NCBI GenBank assembly: GCA_012845835.1
Contig: JABAKD010000028.1
Location: 13,610,648 to 13,674,647, forward strand
DNA length: 64,000 nucleotides
Direction of reading: 5' to 3'
Source: Undaria pinnatifida
Lineage: Eukaryota > Sar > Phaeophyceae > Laminariales > Alariaceae
In this document: one piece after another, positions 35,163 through 46,260 of the stretch
How positions within the stretch are numbered: the stretch's first letter is position 1
How the letters are laid out: every line of letters begins with the position of its first letter
Program-made: the position numbers and the translations under genes
The notes under the pieces: model-generated
Told to the model about the DNA's origin: nothing
The model's input: the letters and a program-made list of their open reading frames with translations, nothing else
Databases searched by the model: none

Positions 35163-36279
35163 GATATCTGCGTTGATTCAGATTCCTGAAGAGGTAAGCG
35201 GTTCTGATACAGTCGTACCGTGCAGTGTTTCGCGTGTAGTGAGACCCCCTCCACGAACCGGCGAGGGGGCTGTCACACACTTTTTCGGCCGTCATCAGGG
35301 TATCATATCGTATCAAAGCATTCATCTATCCGGCTCCCCGGTCTTCCATCGCTTGCCGGGTAAAATAGTTCTCTCTGGCACCCACGGATTCCGAAATCCT
35401 GTCTTACTAAAGTTGCTTTACATAACACGTGTACTACTGCTGTAGTATTACCTGGTATTAATATATATGCACTTTGCATTGTTGCACTGCCATATCGGAC
35501 GACGGCTTCGAAAAAGTATGCTGCGTTTCGAGGACGAATGGCTCGCCATCGTTGCGCATAATAAAATTAAATGGAGAGGTAGTCCTTTCAGCAATAAACC
35601 ATGTAGAGGGAATCGTTTCCGTACCCCGTGCAGTTTACTAGGCAAGACCTGTAGTCTGTAGGCAATACGTCGGACGAATAAGTACGGAGCGGGAGTCCGA
35701 CATCACAACGATGTATTGCGATGGCCCCGATAGTTATATATGACAAGTATTAGTCTAGTCTAATGTGTGCCATTACATATTATCATTTCCAGCCTTGTCG
35801 CAGGTATTTGGGTTGTGGGGTGATCGTATAAATCCTTGTACCACCTCTCTACCGGTACCTCGTGCAAAAGCGATGGGTAAACGATACCCTTCCTGGTATG
35901 CTTCTCGCGATATCGAATATGTGACTGCCGATGCCAAGACTACTTAAAACATTTGTAAGAAGTGTTTATTGCTAAGATGTTGATGACCCGTGTACAGATA
36001 GATTGGGTCCACCGAGGATGATGGAGCAATACCCTTGTTAATAGTACCAGTAAATCAAATGACGTCATTTCATTGCACTTTTACTGCATTCTGTACTAGT
36101 ATGATATAGAATATCGAAAAGGGGTTGTGGAAACTGGGGAAACCGCTACAATCAAAGGGCCGCGATCACGCCACATAGAGACACCCCACAAATACTACTA
36201 TTATAGCGGTATTAGAGCCCCAGCAACAAGCCGCGCTGCCATCGCGTTTTCATGGCCCGGAAAAATTCATAGTGCGTTC

Positions 36280-36870
36280 AAGCATTTTTTTGCTCCCCCG
36301 CATTTCCCTCCCGACCGGCCTTATTCCGATATATTTTCCCTCTTCTTCGTGTTGCTTTTGTCCGTGAATCATCAGTTATCTTCCTGTTATTTTGTCCGCG
36401 CAACAGCTGTTACCTTGTCCGTGTTTTGTCACGTGCAACAGGCATCTAATGTTCTTCAGCGCGTGTGTTTTTCTGCAGCCTTTCCTTTCCGATCTTCTTG
36501 CATTACATTCTTCAGAACACCTGTCGTTTGTTTTGCTTTGCTCGCTTCTACTTTTTTCTTTTCCTTTTTCTCCTTTCTTACGGTCTGGCTTGTTTTGGAG
36601 TGTCATACATTTTTGTTTAAAAAAAAGGTTATATATCACTATTGTGTTGTGGTGTTCTTGCGCCCGGTACGCTAGCATTTCACTTGTTCTACCTACCTTG
36701 ATGAATTGCAACTGTTTGGCCTACTCTGTTTCACAGTCTGTGGCCACATAATTTGTATACCTCTAAGAATGAATACTCATCATGGACGCTCTGGGTGTAC
36801 TCGCACCGATGTCTCGATGACGTTGGGTGGAAAACTGTTTAATGCAAAGACAGCACACACGGGCGAAAGC
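36280..36870 (+). repeat. Pyrimidine-rich family G, copy 2
   Basis: Partner of 21470-22310 (shared strings given there). The open frames of up to 182 codons across it are T/C-driven and not supported as genes. Confidence 0.6.
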
Positions 36871-36924
36871 TTCGAAAGCCAGTCAATACCTACCAGGTAT
36901 TTGACGGCAGCCAGGTATCAAAGT

Positions 36925-36985
36925 CGCATGCAAAGACGAGTTTCGATCAAGGCATTTTCGATATCCAGCTACAAGCATATTTTGC
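36925..36985 (+). repeat. Family A right-end fragment, diverged
   Basis: gcatgcaaagacgagtttcg, atcaaggcattttcgatatc and cagctac follow the family A right end (cttgcaaagatgagtttcga, cttcgatctcacagctgg). It lies 30 bp after an octamer taccaggt. Confidence 0.5.
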
Positions 36986-37182
36986 ATTTGACTTCACGTA
37001 AAATCATGACGTATTACCCGTTGACTTGGACTATAGTAACGATTAGGAAGCATCAGAGATTTCCCGAAACCCGTCCCAACACCTATACCGCGTTCCAAGT
37101 ACAGCAGTAGGTTTTACCTTGCATCCCGGGCTCCACCGTTCGTCATCGGGAAATCCGGACAAAGGTGTAAGTAGGCAATGTG

Positions 37183-37465
37183 GTTTATTTTTTTTCAGCA
37201 CACTTTCACTTTCCAGCTTCTGGACAAGCCGTGGTCACAGGTGTCATCCCTTCTCCTCCCCGGTTCTTGCCTTCAATTTTTATCGCGCATAGGGTTCAGC
37301 ATTCCCACTGCTCGTCGATTGTACATCGAATGTTGCTAACTCACGCTCTCGCGCTTTCCGCAAGTCAATTTGTCCACAAGAAAAAGTCCCAACGAGTTTA
37401 TACGAGTATGCACTCGGCGGGGCTCGAACTCACGAAACTGACCTATACCAGGCTCGAGGATATAC
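37183..37465 (-). mobile_element. tRNA-derived SINE, copy 1
   Basis: On the minus strand: a B-box-like gagttcgagccccgccgagt, the body block acttgcggaaagcgcgagag and cgtgagttagcaacat, then cacctgtgaccacggcttgt, ccagaagctgg and an A-rich tail. The A box end is truncated or diverged. Same family as 55.6, 56.5 and 61.2 kb. It lies in intron 1, in the same orientation as the gene. Confidence 0.85.
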
Positions 37466-37559
37466 CTCGGCGGCTTCATCCACGAAGGCGCTGGCCTCAA
37501 GGTTGAGATCAAACAACGAGTACGACTCATGGGGGCATGAGGGAATCCTACAACGGGTT

Positions 37560-38190
37560 TGGTCCAGGTCTACACGATATGACGACCGCCCGGCCCAGCC
37601 TGATCGTCCGCCTGCTGAAGGCCAGGGTGATGGAGACCCTGCTGTGCGGGTGTGTGACGTGGACCTCTTGAAGCGACTCACAATGACGCGCTCCGCAAGG
37701 CCCACCTCAGAGTGCCCCGGCCAATCCTTAGCTTCCACCATCGTGCCTACCACACGAATATCTCGTACGCCAAGGCCCTCAAGGAGCCAAAATGCGAGGG
37801 CATCGAAAAGACCATGCGGAAACGGCGGGTCATTTTTGCTGGGGCAATGGCACAGCGAAACAGGGGGCGATTACCCAGTCGAACGAGTTTTGCGCAGATA
37901 GCCGGCGGAGAAAACGTTGGACCATGTGGGACTCCGATAACTGATTGGGAAACCCCCAGAGACAACCACGCCGTTTTTCCATCCATCGAACGCTCTACGG
38001 AAGATTCCCCACGGCAGTTTGGAATTGAAGCCGTACTGTGGGTTCATGTAGCAAAGAAGGCCGTCAACGGGTATCATACCGGGGGATCCTCGAAGCAACC
38101 CAAAGGTCCATGGGCAAGTGGCATGTACAAGAGAAAAATAAGAGCTCGGAGAGCCGCGCAGCCCACGTGCATGACGCCCAACGGAAAGTA
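37560..38190 (+). pseudogene. LINE-type reverse transcriptase C-terminal remnant
   Basis: The plus frame from 37712 is open to 38191 and reads SYAKALKEPKCEGIEKTMRK, RRVIFAGAMAQRNRGRLPSR and later FGIEAVLWVHVAKKA. The motifs KRRxxFAG, R-G-R-L-P and F-G-I-E-x-V-L-W are typical of the post-RT region of non-LTR elements in algae and oomycetes. Upstream, in another frame, the conserved MET-LL-G-C-V-T-W-T type segment is present (37630-37665), so at least one frameshift separates the parts. No RT catalytic YxDD motif is visible, so this is a truncated, dead copy. Confidence 0.72.
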
Positions 38191-38864
38191 AGGCGGTAGG
38201 GGAAGGGGGGAAAATACTGTTGCAGAAATCAAGGAGATGGCAGACAGTGCTGCAAGGAACCAGGCCGACTGGTAACTAGAACTTGTCTACGCCGCCTGCA
38301 ACTACCTATTTTGTTTTCGTGTTTTCGTTCTTTGGATTGCCTGCTCCTTTCCAGCCGGGGCCGATTCGCGTGATTTTTGCTCATCCGGTTCTCCCTTTCC
38401 CGTTTATCCCTTTCTGCCCTTTCTTCCTACGTTCGATTGTGCTCGCTTTAGCTTTGCCCTTTTGGTTTTCCTTTTGGGTAACCTTGGGGTTTAGGGAGGC
38501 CACGGTGTCTCCATGACACTGCCGTCGAAAATAGAGTAAGTAGAGGACAGACATGGGTAGCACTGCTCTTAACCCTCTAGTAGTTGTAGGTCCATTCGGG
38601 GAACAGATTGGGTGCTGACCCGACGCCGGTTGGATGGCGTCACCTGCGTCGTTGCTGTCGTCTTGCGTGTTATTTTTTAGGCTTCGTTTTTGTATTCGGT
38701 ACGGGGGCGACGATGACTCGAAGGTATTGGCGCCAATACTGTCGTCAGACACAGTGCGCAGGTGATACACCTTGATACAGCTTGATGGACAATGCGGCAA
38801 TGCACCTACTCCCACAGCAGTAGGGTAATTTGCAACACGATATGGTTGCATTCCCCAACGTTGG

Positions 38865-39310
38865 TTGAATCGCTTCACCTGCCTGCAACTACGTTTTTGC
38901 TATATTCGTAGGTTGTGGCTGCCAGCTGTGCTTCATTTTCATTTTAGGCGTACGGTCCTATTTCCCTCAGACTTTCCAATTGTTTTTTCCTTTCTTTTTT
39001 CTTTTTTCTTACTCATCTTTTATTTTTTTCTCCCCTTTCACTGCGAGAGTCTGGTGTGCTGGCTTGCATGTTTTTGCGTTTCGCCGGCGGGCTCTTTGCG
39101 GATGGCATTGAATGGCCAACTCACCCTGCTGTATTTGCATTGAGCATTTCTGTCTCGTAGGTTTCGGTTCGTGAACACAGAGCTCGTCTCTCCACGAGGC
39201 ACAGACGCTTGTTGTGCTCGATGTAGATGGGTAAAAAGATCCGTTTAATACGAAAAACACACGCTGGTTGTGTCGGAAACAGATGGGTGTAAGTATCAGT
39301 TTAGTGAAAA
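38865..39310 (+). repeat. Family G-like, copy 3, with tandem end
   Basis: The T/C-rich body is followed by ctcaccctgctgtatttgca, similar to 21.96 kb. The end unit (gacgcttgttgtgctcgatg, gatccgtttaa, gaaaaacacac) occurs again in tandem as gctggttgtgtcgg, tcagtttagtg, aaagaacacac. A shorter related T/C-rich stretch lies at 38283-38510. Confidence 0.5.
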
Positions 39311-39967
39311 GAACACACATACAGCAGTCATAGATGCATACAAAAATATAGGATACACAGAACATAGAACACGACTACGAGAGCTCTGCGGCCATTCGTG
39401 GTGCGGAATGGAGAAAATTAAAGCGCATGCCCTTCTTGTCATACGCAGTTGATCCCTCCTCCGCGCATCCTATTTTCAGCCGAGCTGAAGAAGCTCGATT
39501 GCGGCAAGGGAGGGCGCGAAGCATGCAGCGCGAGCCTATAGTTCGGTTGTCTCAGCTAGCGCGCCCCGTCAGGCACGGAGCCAACCCAATTATTTATCAA
39601 CAACCCAAAAATACGTGCGGATTACCTGCACATCACAGGTTTCAGCCATGCTGTTGTCCTTGATGAGCAACAACATTTTACGAAAGTCCCTAAATTGTTG
39701 CGATTCGTTTCATTTGATACTTTGTTGAGGGTTTTTAGGACAGAATCGCATGGCAACAGCAAGCAAAATACCCGACCATGCAAACAGAGGCACCTTCAAA
39801 GCGTGCAGAGTGCACGTTTCTACGCTCGGTGGACCAAAACCGCCGTGTTACAGAAGAAGCAATGACGGTGCTGGTATATCGTACATTGATATTATGTACG
39901 TCGGGCTGTAGTAGTTGTTGCGCCCTGAATTATTAGCGGCAGTCAGAAATGTATGGCCCAAACGTAC

Positions 39968-40186
39968 CTGAACTAAGGCGGGATGTTGCTGAGTAGGTTC
40001 CTGCTGCTGCTTCTTTTCCGTGACCTCCACCACATCGTTAACGTTCACTTGCTCGCTCGCACCCGCAAGCTCGACAGCCCCGTAGTGCCTTTGACGTCCA
40101 AATGGAGACCGGCTGGGCTTGCTCTTGGGGGCAGGCACCGGTGGTCCCACCCATCTCGAGCGGGGGCCTCGAGCTGTGGAGTTCAT
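39968..40186 (-). CDS. BAH gene exon 1: start codon and first part of BAH domain
   Basis: The ATG at 40186 opens MNSTARGPRSRWVGPPVPAP, a basic Pro-rich N-terminus, then HYGAVELAGASEQVNVNDVV, which matches the opening of BAH domains (aromatic, beta strand, then V-x-D-x-V). It closes PTQQHPALVQ at the donor GTTCAG|gtacgttt, between codons. The next exon continues with the W-E-D core. An acceptor-like tttttag/gattttag sits just before the ATG (40192), so an upstream non-coding exon is possible. Confidence 0.8.
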
Positions 40187-40425
40187 ACTCTCTAAAATCG
40201 TTTATCGAAGATGTCGATCGACCAATGCGTGCACACACCGCACGCACTCAGTACGGGAGACAACCGACCGGAGGCGGATGAAGCAGTGGCTGCTGAGCCC
40301 CCCGAAGGTCTCTGTCTGCGCTAAAGCCGTGGCCGCGCTTTGCTTGTCTACCAGCAGCTCGTGTGCGACCCGTGTCTGTTTGTGTGCTGTATTATTCGAA
40401 AATGGTGATTTCCATCTTTTCCTAT

Positions 40426-40435
40426 ATTGGCCAAT
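40426..40435 (-). promoter_or_regulatory. CCAAT-type palindrome upstream of the BAH gene
   Basis: attggccaat is a perfect 10-bp palindrome holding CCAAT on both strands, about 240 bp upstream of the start codon in a GC-richer stretch. Placement suggests a promoter element; no TATA box is evident. Confidence 0.4.
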
Positions 40436-40564
40436 CAGCTCCGGCCATATGTCTCATCAATATCCGGCTAAAGGGCCCTTTTGGATTCTTTGGTGATGCC
40501 AACAGGTAAGTACAACTTATCAGTACCTGGTACAGGTGCTGGCGCCCCCAATAATGCAGTGTAC

Positions 40565-41322
40565 CGATTGGATTTGACCGTCAAAGAGAGCAAGTGCGAA
40601 TGAGCGGGCCGAGTGAGCTGATACGATGAGGCGGCCATGGAGAACCACAGCAGGAGGATGGCACACGAGACCCACGACCCGCACGCACATCATCACGAGA
40701 GCAGCGATCGTTCTTTTTCAGGGTTTGAATAAACAACATGTTACTTACGTCACTGATTATTGTAGAGTTGGTAGAGTTGTATACCCTTCATGGGGAACGA
40801 CCCCCCGCAATTTTCAATTTTCAGGCACGGGCGTCGTAGCTGCGCTGCAACGTGTCAGATAACTCGGGAAGACGGGGCGATCATTGATATTTGTGAGGTG
40901 GTTTTGGTTCGATTGGTCTTTTTTCACTGCATGCCCGCGGGTCGTCACTCTGACAGCACTCCTCACAGCAGGCGCGTTCGTCTGTGCTCACGATTACCGT
41001 GCGGTTCGTGCAGTGCAGGCAACCCACCCGCTGTATTTTGTAGCCGCGAGTTCATTAGTTGTGGGAACGGGGGAACTCTACGTATGCTGTAGTTGAGTGG
41101 ATACCCGCGGCCATGTGATTTCAGCTTGCACACGGGATCATTTCACTTGTGCGCCTTCTTCGTATCGTGCTTCTTTAGGCGGAAAAGCGTAGTATTTCCC
41201 GGAGGAATTTTGATTTCACTTGGTTTTTCGGATCTTCTTAGGGCTCCAGCACCTTTGTGTGACCACGGACTCCAGATGTTTGACAAGAGTTAATGCGACA
41301 ACAACAACAACAACAATAACAT
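40565..41322 (+). repeat. Family B element, copy 2
   Basis: Starts gagcaagtgcgaatgagcgg and includes gagttgtatacccttcatgg, caattttcaattttcaggca, tcgtcactctgacagcactc, gtgcaggcaacccaccc, gatttcacttggtttttcgg and ggctccagcacctttgtgtg with accacggactcc, ending (acaaca)n. Closely matched by 53815-54612. No convincing protein is encoded. Confidence 0.88.
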
Positions 41323-41379
41323 ACAGCAGTAGTGTAGCTTTTCAATAGGTGATATCGTCCCTACTAAAAAAGTCAAAGG

Positions 41380-41660
41380 TCGTGGTCTCAAGTCTCACCG
41401 GGTGCATATGATAGCGCTCCCACGGTTCTTCTTGCGAGAAAATGACGAGGGGAAACAGCAAGTAGAGTGTTTGAGACAGCATATTCGATGAAAATCGACG
41501 AGCACATAAAGCTCAAGGCTGAGAACGCCGAGCTCTATGCTCGAGAAAATCCAGCTGAAAAAAATGACGACAACTACCACCGTGGGGGAAGAAGGGAAGG
41601 CACCTGCGACCACAGCATGTCCAAAACTGCTGAGACTGGTCGTTACAAGTTGACCTAGGC
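41380..41660 (+). repeat. Diverged SINE-like copy
   Basis: Follows the SINE order with many changes: tctcaagtctcaccgggtgc in the B-box position, attcgatgaaaatcgacgag, gggggaagaagggaaggcac and ctgcgaccacagcatgtcca. The head is too decayed to show an A box. Confidence 0.5.
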
Positions 41661-42559
41661 AAGAGTAACGTGATGATTATAAAAAAAAATAGCGTAGTCC
41701 ATACGTGTGTACTGCTGTATACGCGCGGTGAGTGTTATTGATCTTTCACACTGACTGGGTATAACATTTCATCGCAAGAAACAGAACGAAACACACAACC
41801 AGGCGGGAGTCGCTCTTTCCCCAGCTGACTCTTTCTCGCATGCGCGGATTGTGACCACACTCACTGTTGCCAGGACCAAGTTTACTGCTATTCAGCAGCA
41901 GCTGCAGCTCCTTTATTAGTTGCCACGGCCCTTTCCTCGTCCAATAGACCCCATCTATCTCCCCCTACGCTCGGCGCGTGGCATGTCACTGGGGTCTGAA
42001 ATTGCGCAATTTGCGTGTTGTTCGTCTGAACTTACTTGCGCTTGCCAATTGATTAGTTTTGGAAAACAAGAAATCAATAGCAAAAAATTAATGCTGGTTT
42101 TCTAAAACCCCATCGGTGGGGATCTCGTTTTGATGCTGTGATCGGTCTAAAAACATTTAAGTGTGTGTCTTCAGTACCAGAAACTGTCATTTCCACCCAT
42201 CGATATCCCGCTCATCCACAGAGTGTCCGTGCTGATCGCTCACCCTTGACAGACTATCAAGCCTTGTGGCTACGAACCAGGAAGAAATCATAAATGTTTG
42301 GCCGTAATACACAACAAACTAACGCCTCGAACACAAACGAACGCAGATTACCCATAATAAATCAAATCTGACAAGCCAGCCAACCAGACAACTTCCACGA
42401 AAGCAGGAAAATGGACGAGTCAAAAGCACAACATGCCATAGGTGGCCCCTTCTAAGGGCCCTCACGACAATGAAATCGGTACATACCGACCTCAACCAAG
42501 TAAGTGCATCGACACCTTGCAGGTTCGTGCTGCACTTCTTCCAGCTATCAAATCGGATA
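41661..42559. other. No gene recognised
   Basis: Mixed sequence with short frames on both strands; no repeat partner found by eye. Confidence 0.45.
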
Positions 42560-42790
42560 TCTAGATATAGGTCGGCGACTCCCCTTGGAACTACAGTGTA
42601 GCTATCAGGGTCCACAGGGTGATGTTAGTCAGTCTGTGCGCGGAAACTATAAACCTGTTTTTGAGGGAGACAAAATCTGACAGCTGTGGGAGGAAATGCA
42701 TCAGTTTATCAAGTGTATCCACTGTAAGTCGTATAACCGGTGAGGGGGGGGCGGAGTTGCCCCGCCCATCCTCCCTCCCCCCGCTCCCTC
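42560..42790 (-). repeat. Family A element, copy 8 (internal part)
   Basis: atataggtcggcgactcccc, gtgcgcggaaactataaacc, ggaaatgcatcagtttatca and accggtgagggggggg. The usual right end is missing: it begins abruptly at the cggcgactcc side. Confidence 0.85.
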
Positions 42791-42815
42791 AAGTTCAAAC
42801 ACATGCCTCCACGCC

Positions 42816-43172
42816 GTGAAAAACACCGCCCCGACACTGGCCCTCGTCAAGGCCTTGCTGATGGCCCACGACGAAGCCCCCGCTCCCGTATTCTGGCAAA
42901 CCCCGGAAGAAGAGTTGGCGGAACGCAACCGGAGGAAACAGCGCCGCAACGACAGTCGCGACCGCGGGGACCGCAACCGTGATGGTGGCAGCAAAACTGG
43001 TGGGGTTGGCGACCACCAGCACCCCCGCGGGGGTGACAGCGGTGGGGGAGGCGAGGGAGGCGCATCGGGTGCTGGTGTGGCTGAGAGCACCGCCGAGGGG
43101 GAAACTTTGGTCCAACAACCGGGGCAGTTGGCCGCAGCTCTGACGGGGAGGCAAAGGAGGGCGGAGGAGTGA
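42816..43172 (+). pseudogene. Gly/Arg/Asp-rich ORF, possible gag remnant
   Basis: A 118-codon frame begins MKNTAPTLALVKALLMAHDE, continues FWQTPEEELAERNRRKQRRN and then a Gly-rich low-complexity part. It precedes the pol remnants on the same strand, and the basic/Gly composition would fit a gag-type protein, but there is no zinc knuckle or other proof. A Ser-rich frame continues to 43355 after a frame change. Confidence 0.3.
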
Positions 43173-45369
43173 CGCGAGAGGAACGTTCACCGTGGGACGG
43201 CTCGTCAACCTCCTCCCGGTCGTCTTCGTTATCGAGCACGGACGACCACAGCGAGGTGGCCGTGGTAGCAGGCAAGAGGTGTCAAGGGTCATGGCTGGAG
43301 GAGCATCTGGGACTGAGGCTTTCACCCTCCTGTTGCGTCTGCTGATGACGCACTTTGCGGGGGTTCACACAGAGGAGGGCTGCACTAAGTTGCGTTTTTG
43401 GGAATGTGTAACTGCACGCTTTTTTCTGATTTCAGACGGGCGTTTTGCGTACTTGTGTCGACCGGTACGGGGAGTGAGCGTGTTTTGTCTCCGGGGACGG
43501 ATGTGGTGTTGGAGGTGGTTTAGGTGGCGGCGAATGAGCAGTTTTCGGCTCTCCTGCCTGCGTTGTTCCCTGGTTCGAAGGCAACGGACCCGCGGCCATA
43601 CGCCTCGTTGGCTGCTATACGGCAGGCTGTCAGTGACTAAGCGCAGAATAAAACACGTGCCGTCAACGGCCGAGACAAGTTTTTCATCCCCCTCTTTCTT
43701 CGACGGGAGCGCGGTCATCCGCCACGTCGGGGCCCCGGCCCGCCGATCGTGGGTGCGGCCAGGGCCGAGTGCCCTCCCAGTCGTTCTTGTGGCAGACGGG
43801 ATCGAGCCATCATTCAGTTGTCATGCCCATCGATGATTCATCTGATTCTTGGCTTGACCACACATCGAACTGCTGGGCACTAGAAGAGCATCAACATAAA
43901 GAAGGTTTCGCCGCTAATGCCTCGTGTAAGACAGACGACCCTCCCCTTTGAAGCGGCCTCCGTTCACCGCGCGCTGATGCACTCCGAGGAAACCGGAGCT
44001 TTGCCTCAACTGCCACGAAGACAACCATTCCTTCAAGCATTGTACGCATCCTTTCACTACTGCGAGTGGATGTTTGAACCCTGAAGTTGGCCAACTTGGC
44101 GACGATGACGCACACCGATGATGACAAACACGCATGGTCTGCTACCGTAGAGACGACAGATCTTCTCGCCCGAACAACCACAAGAAGAACGGTCGCCATC
44201 TATCAGGTCAATCGCAAGAGTACCACCAAGATTAGGGCCAGGTAAATTGTCACGACGATACCACATACACGCCGGATCACCATGGTGGTATCCCACGCTC
44301 GTCCGCCTCTTCTGCCCCCGCTCGTGCTCCTCGAATGCCCTTTGGAGCCGCCAATTACTCGGGCGGAAATAGTCACGCGCGCCAGCCTGGCACATTCCGT
44401 ACCGGCAATTGACAGCTCGACGGCGGTACGGCACCGTCAAAAACACTGTCGGGGGCACCTCTTTTGGTTTCTGAAGATGCTCTTGTTCTGTTGCTAGCCT
44501 GTCCAGAAACGCAGCACAAATTGCTTCTGTCAAGAGCCCACGGGCCCCTACGCCGTCTGAGGACGATTTTCACGGCGTGGCGGGCGGCGGGAACTAGCGC
44601 TTCGAGCGTGGTTTCCTCCAGCCAGGTAATTTTTTCTTCTTCTGTTATTTTTTCGACGGCGAGAACGCGCGCTTCCAGCGACGTTCCCATCGGTCATGGT
44701 CTGAGTTCGGCGACGAGAACCGCGCTTCCAGCGCCGTTTCCCTCAACCGCGGCATAAAGTCGGCAATAAGGGTACGCGCTCCAACCGCCGCCCCCATCAA
44801 CCACGGCACGGGAGCCTGGGCTTTGCGCGCTCCCTCCCAGGCACGCGTCGCGCTACAATATAGCTGCGGTGACGGCGCGTCGCCTTCTTACGCGAATATG
44901 TTCATCCTGACCAGGCGCTGGCGGTCGGTTTGAGGTGTGGAAAGGCCAACACTAAAACACCGAGATCGTTTGCAAGGCTCGATCCGGCGTTTGCTCTCGA
45001 TAACAGTGGGCGCTCTGCCTTTTTTACATCAAGGAGGAGTCGACAAGATTAGCTACCTCGTCTCCCTTCTCCAAGGGGTAAAACGGAAAAGAGCCTCCTC
45101 AGGTAAAAGCACTATTACCACTTGCTCGAGCCCTGCTCCAGAAGACCCCCGCAGGGTCTACGGACCCTGCTTCATCTTTTAACACGATGACCCACGTGTT
45201 TCAGGTTACGCCCGCCCCTGTGGCACAGGAAGAAGATTCGACACTGCGCGACGGGCCAGTGGTGACTCCACGGCCTCGAGCCTGATCAGCTTGACGCTAT
45301 TCCCGTGAAATTACGGAAAAATCGCGCCTCTCGTCAAGCAGAAACAGCTCAGAGCCCCTGCCCGTTCGG
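43173..45369 (+). other. GC-rich, coding-like but broken stretch
   Basis: Plus-strand fragments such as EQFSALLPALFPGSKATDPR (about 43534-43593), and others in changing frames, look like decayed coding DNA, probably the 5' half of the retroelement whose pol lies downstream. I cannot assign domains. Confidence 0.35.
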
Positions 45370-45503
45370 GCGCAGTTAGAGCAGTTTTCTTGCGATTATA
45401 CGCCAAAGAGCGAAGAGGCCACGACGCGAGAAACCGTGGTTTCGGACTCGCCTCGTGCTCCCGAGGCCTGGTGTTTCTGAGGAGGACGCTCCAGGCCCAA
45501 AGA

Positions 45504-45765
45504 GACCCAGGCTACGGTAGGGGGGTCCCCTTTTGGGCCTTTTATTTCAGTCGCTAGGGGTCACTCGCGCGAGTAACCCCTTTGTTCCCATGCGATATTA
45601 CGTTTCTTTTTGTTTTACATTGGCGAAATTAATCCGCAATGCAAAGGTGATCGAAGCTGCGCCAAAACAAGTGCCTAAACCATCTTCATTCGTAGGGTAC
45701 AGAGCCACTCGTGGCTCAAACACATCAGTGAAAATGGGGGTACCCCCCCTACCGTAGCCTTGGTC
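45504..45765. mobile_element. MITE copy 2, inserted in a tandem repeat unit
   Basis: This element of 262 bp has the same termini as copy 1 (gacccaggctacggtagg; ctaccgtagccttggtc). It is flanked by aaga on both sides. Removing it and one aaga restores cccaaagaaccgaggactgg, matching the sister unit's cccaaagagccgaagactgg at about 45992, which fixes the ends and the 4-bp duplication. Confidence 0.92.
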
Positions 45766-46197
45766 AAGAACCGAGGACTGGTGTGTCCAAAGGGGGACAT
45801 TTCATGCCTTTATGTCCAACTAGGCTACCGACGGGTTGGCACCGTCGGTGTTGGACTCTTTTTCGGTTGAAGCAAGGGCGGCTTCTTACGAATTTCCGCC
45901 AGCGAGTGAGAAGGACCCGAGGCGAGAAAATCCGGGTTCGGACTCGCATCTTGCTCCCGAAGCCTGGTGCTCACGCAAACGGAAACTACAAGCCCAAAGA
46001 GCCGAAGACTGGTGTTCCCAGAAGGGGAAATTTCAAACCCACAAATGTCCAACGAGGCTACCGACGGCTTGGCACATACATTCGGTTTTTGCCATTCTCG
46101 GGCGCAGTTAGAGAGGATTCTCGCGGTTTTCCGATAAAAAGCGAAGAAAGACTCGAGGCGAGAAACCACGGGTGTGGTTCGCGTCTTGCTGCAGAGG

Positions 46198-46249
46198 CCT
46201 AGTGTTCCCGGACGGGGACATTGCCTAGTGTTCCCGGACGGGGACATTG
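46198..46249. repeat. Perfect tandem repeat, 26 bp x 2
   Basis: cctagtgttcccggacgggg plus acattg, twice without change. Confidence 0.97.
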
Positions 46250-46260
46250 CAGGCCCAAAT

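Larger units (their letters stand above)
32055..39967 (-). other. Intron 1 of the BAH gene (7.9 kb)
   Basis: This intron splits the BAH domain. Contents listed separately: five family A pieces, a 21-bp tandem repeat, a family G copy and a G fragment, a SINE in gene orientation, and a LINE fragment. The stretches 33.2-33.9, 34.4-35.05, 35.17-36.27 and 39.3-39.97 kb show nothing recognised beyond low-complexity aacacactaac-type repeats near 33.49 kb. Confidence 0.6.
2073..40186 (-). other. BAH-domain gene, 11-exon model
   Basis: This is the span of the predicted coding region, read from 40186 down to 2073. Exons were chosen by eye from GT-AG signals and continuous reading frame. Introns 1-6, 8 and 9 fall between codons; introns 7 and 10 split codons in phases 1 and 2, and both sides match. 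The summed product is about 1445 residues: an N-terminal BAH domain (about residues 33-160), then acidic, basic and Ser/Pro-rich sequence. BAH domains bind nucleosomes or histone tails in chromatin regulators, so a nuclear chromatin role is inferred. Intron 1 is 7.9 kb and intron 2 is 19.7 kb, both filled with repeats. The junction across intron 2 is in phase but least certain; extra exons may exist there, or the two halves could be separate genes. Confidence 0.7.
45370..46260 (+). repeat. Three diverged tandem units in gag-like region
   Basis: Three units share, in order, ctcgggcgcagttagag or an equivalent, a gcgaagaaagactcgaggcg/gcgaagaggccacgacgcg block, gagaaaccacgggtgtggtt/gagaaaccgtggtttcggac, ctcgcatcttgctcccgaag/ctcgcctcgtgctcccgagg, ctggtgttcccagaagggg and caaatgtccaacgaggctac. 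Unit length is about 270 bp without the MITE. A 139-codon plus frame (45783-46202) reads through parts of units 1-3 (EPKTGVPRRGNFKPTNVQRG). The repeats point to a repeated protein segment. Confidence 0.7.

Noticed and set aside
36127-36751. Open frames of 182 and 119 codons with hydrophobic runs suggesting membrane proteins
   Set aside because: They lie in the pyrimidine-rich family G; hydrophobic codons follow from T/C bias and are not kept in the other copies.
43192-43836. 214-codon plus-strand frame
   Set aside because: Composition is irregular and coding-like fragments appear in other frames here; treated as decayed retroelement sequence.
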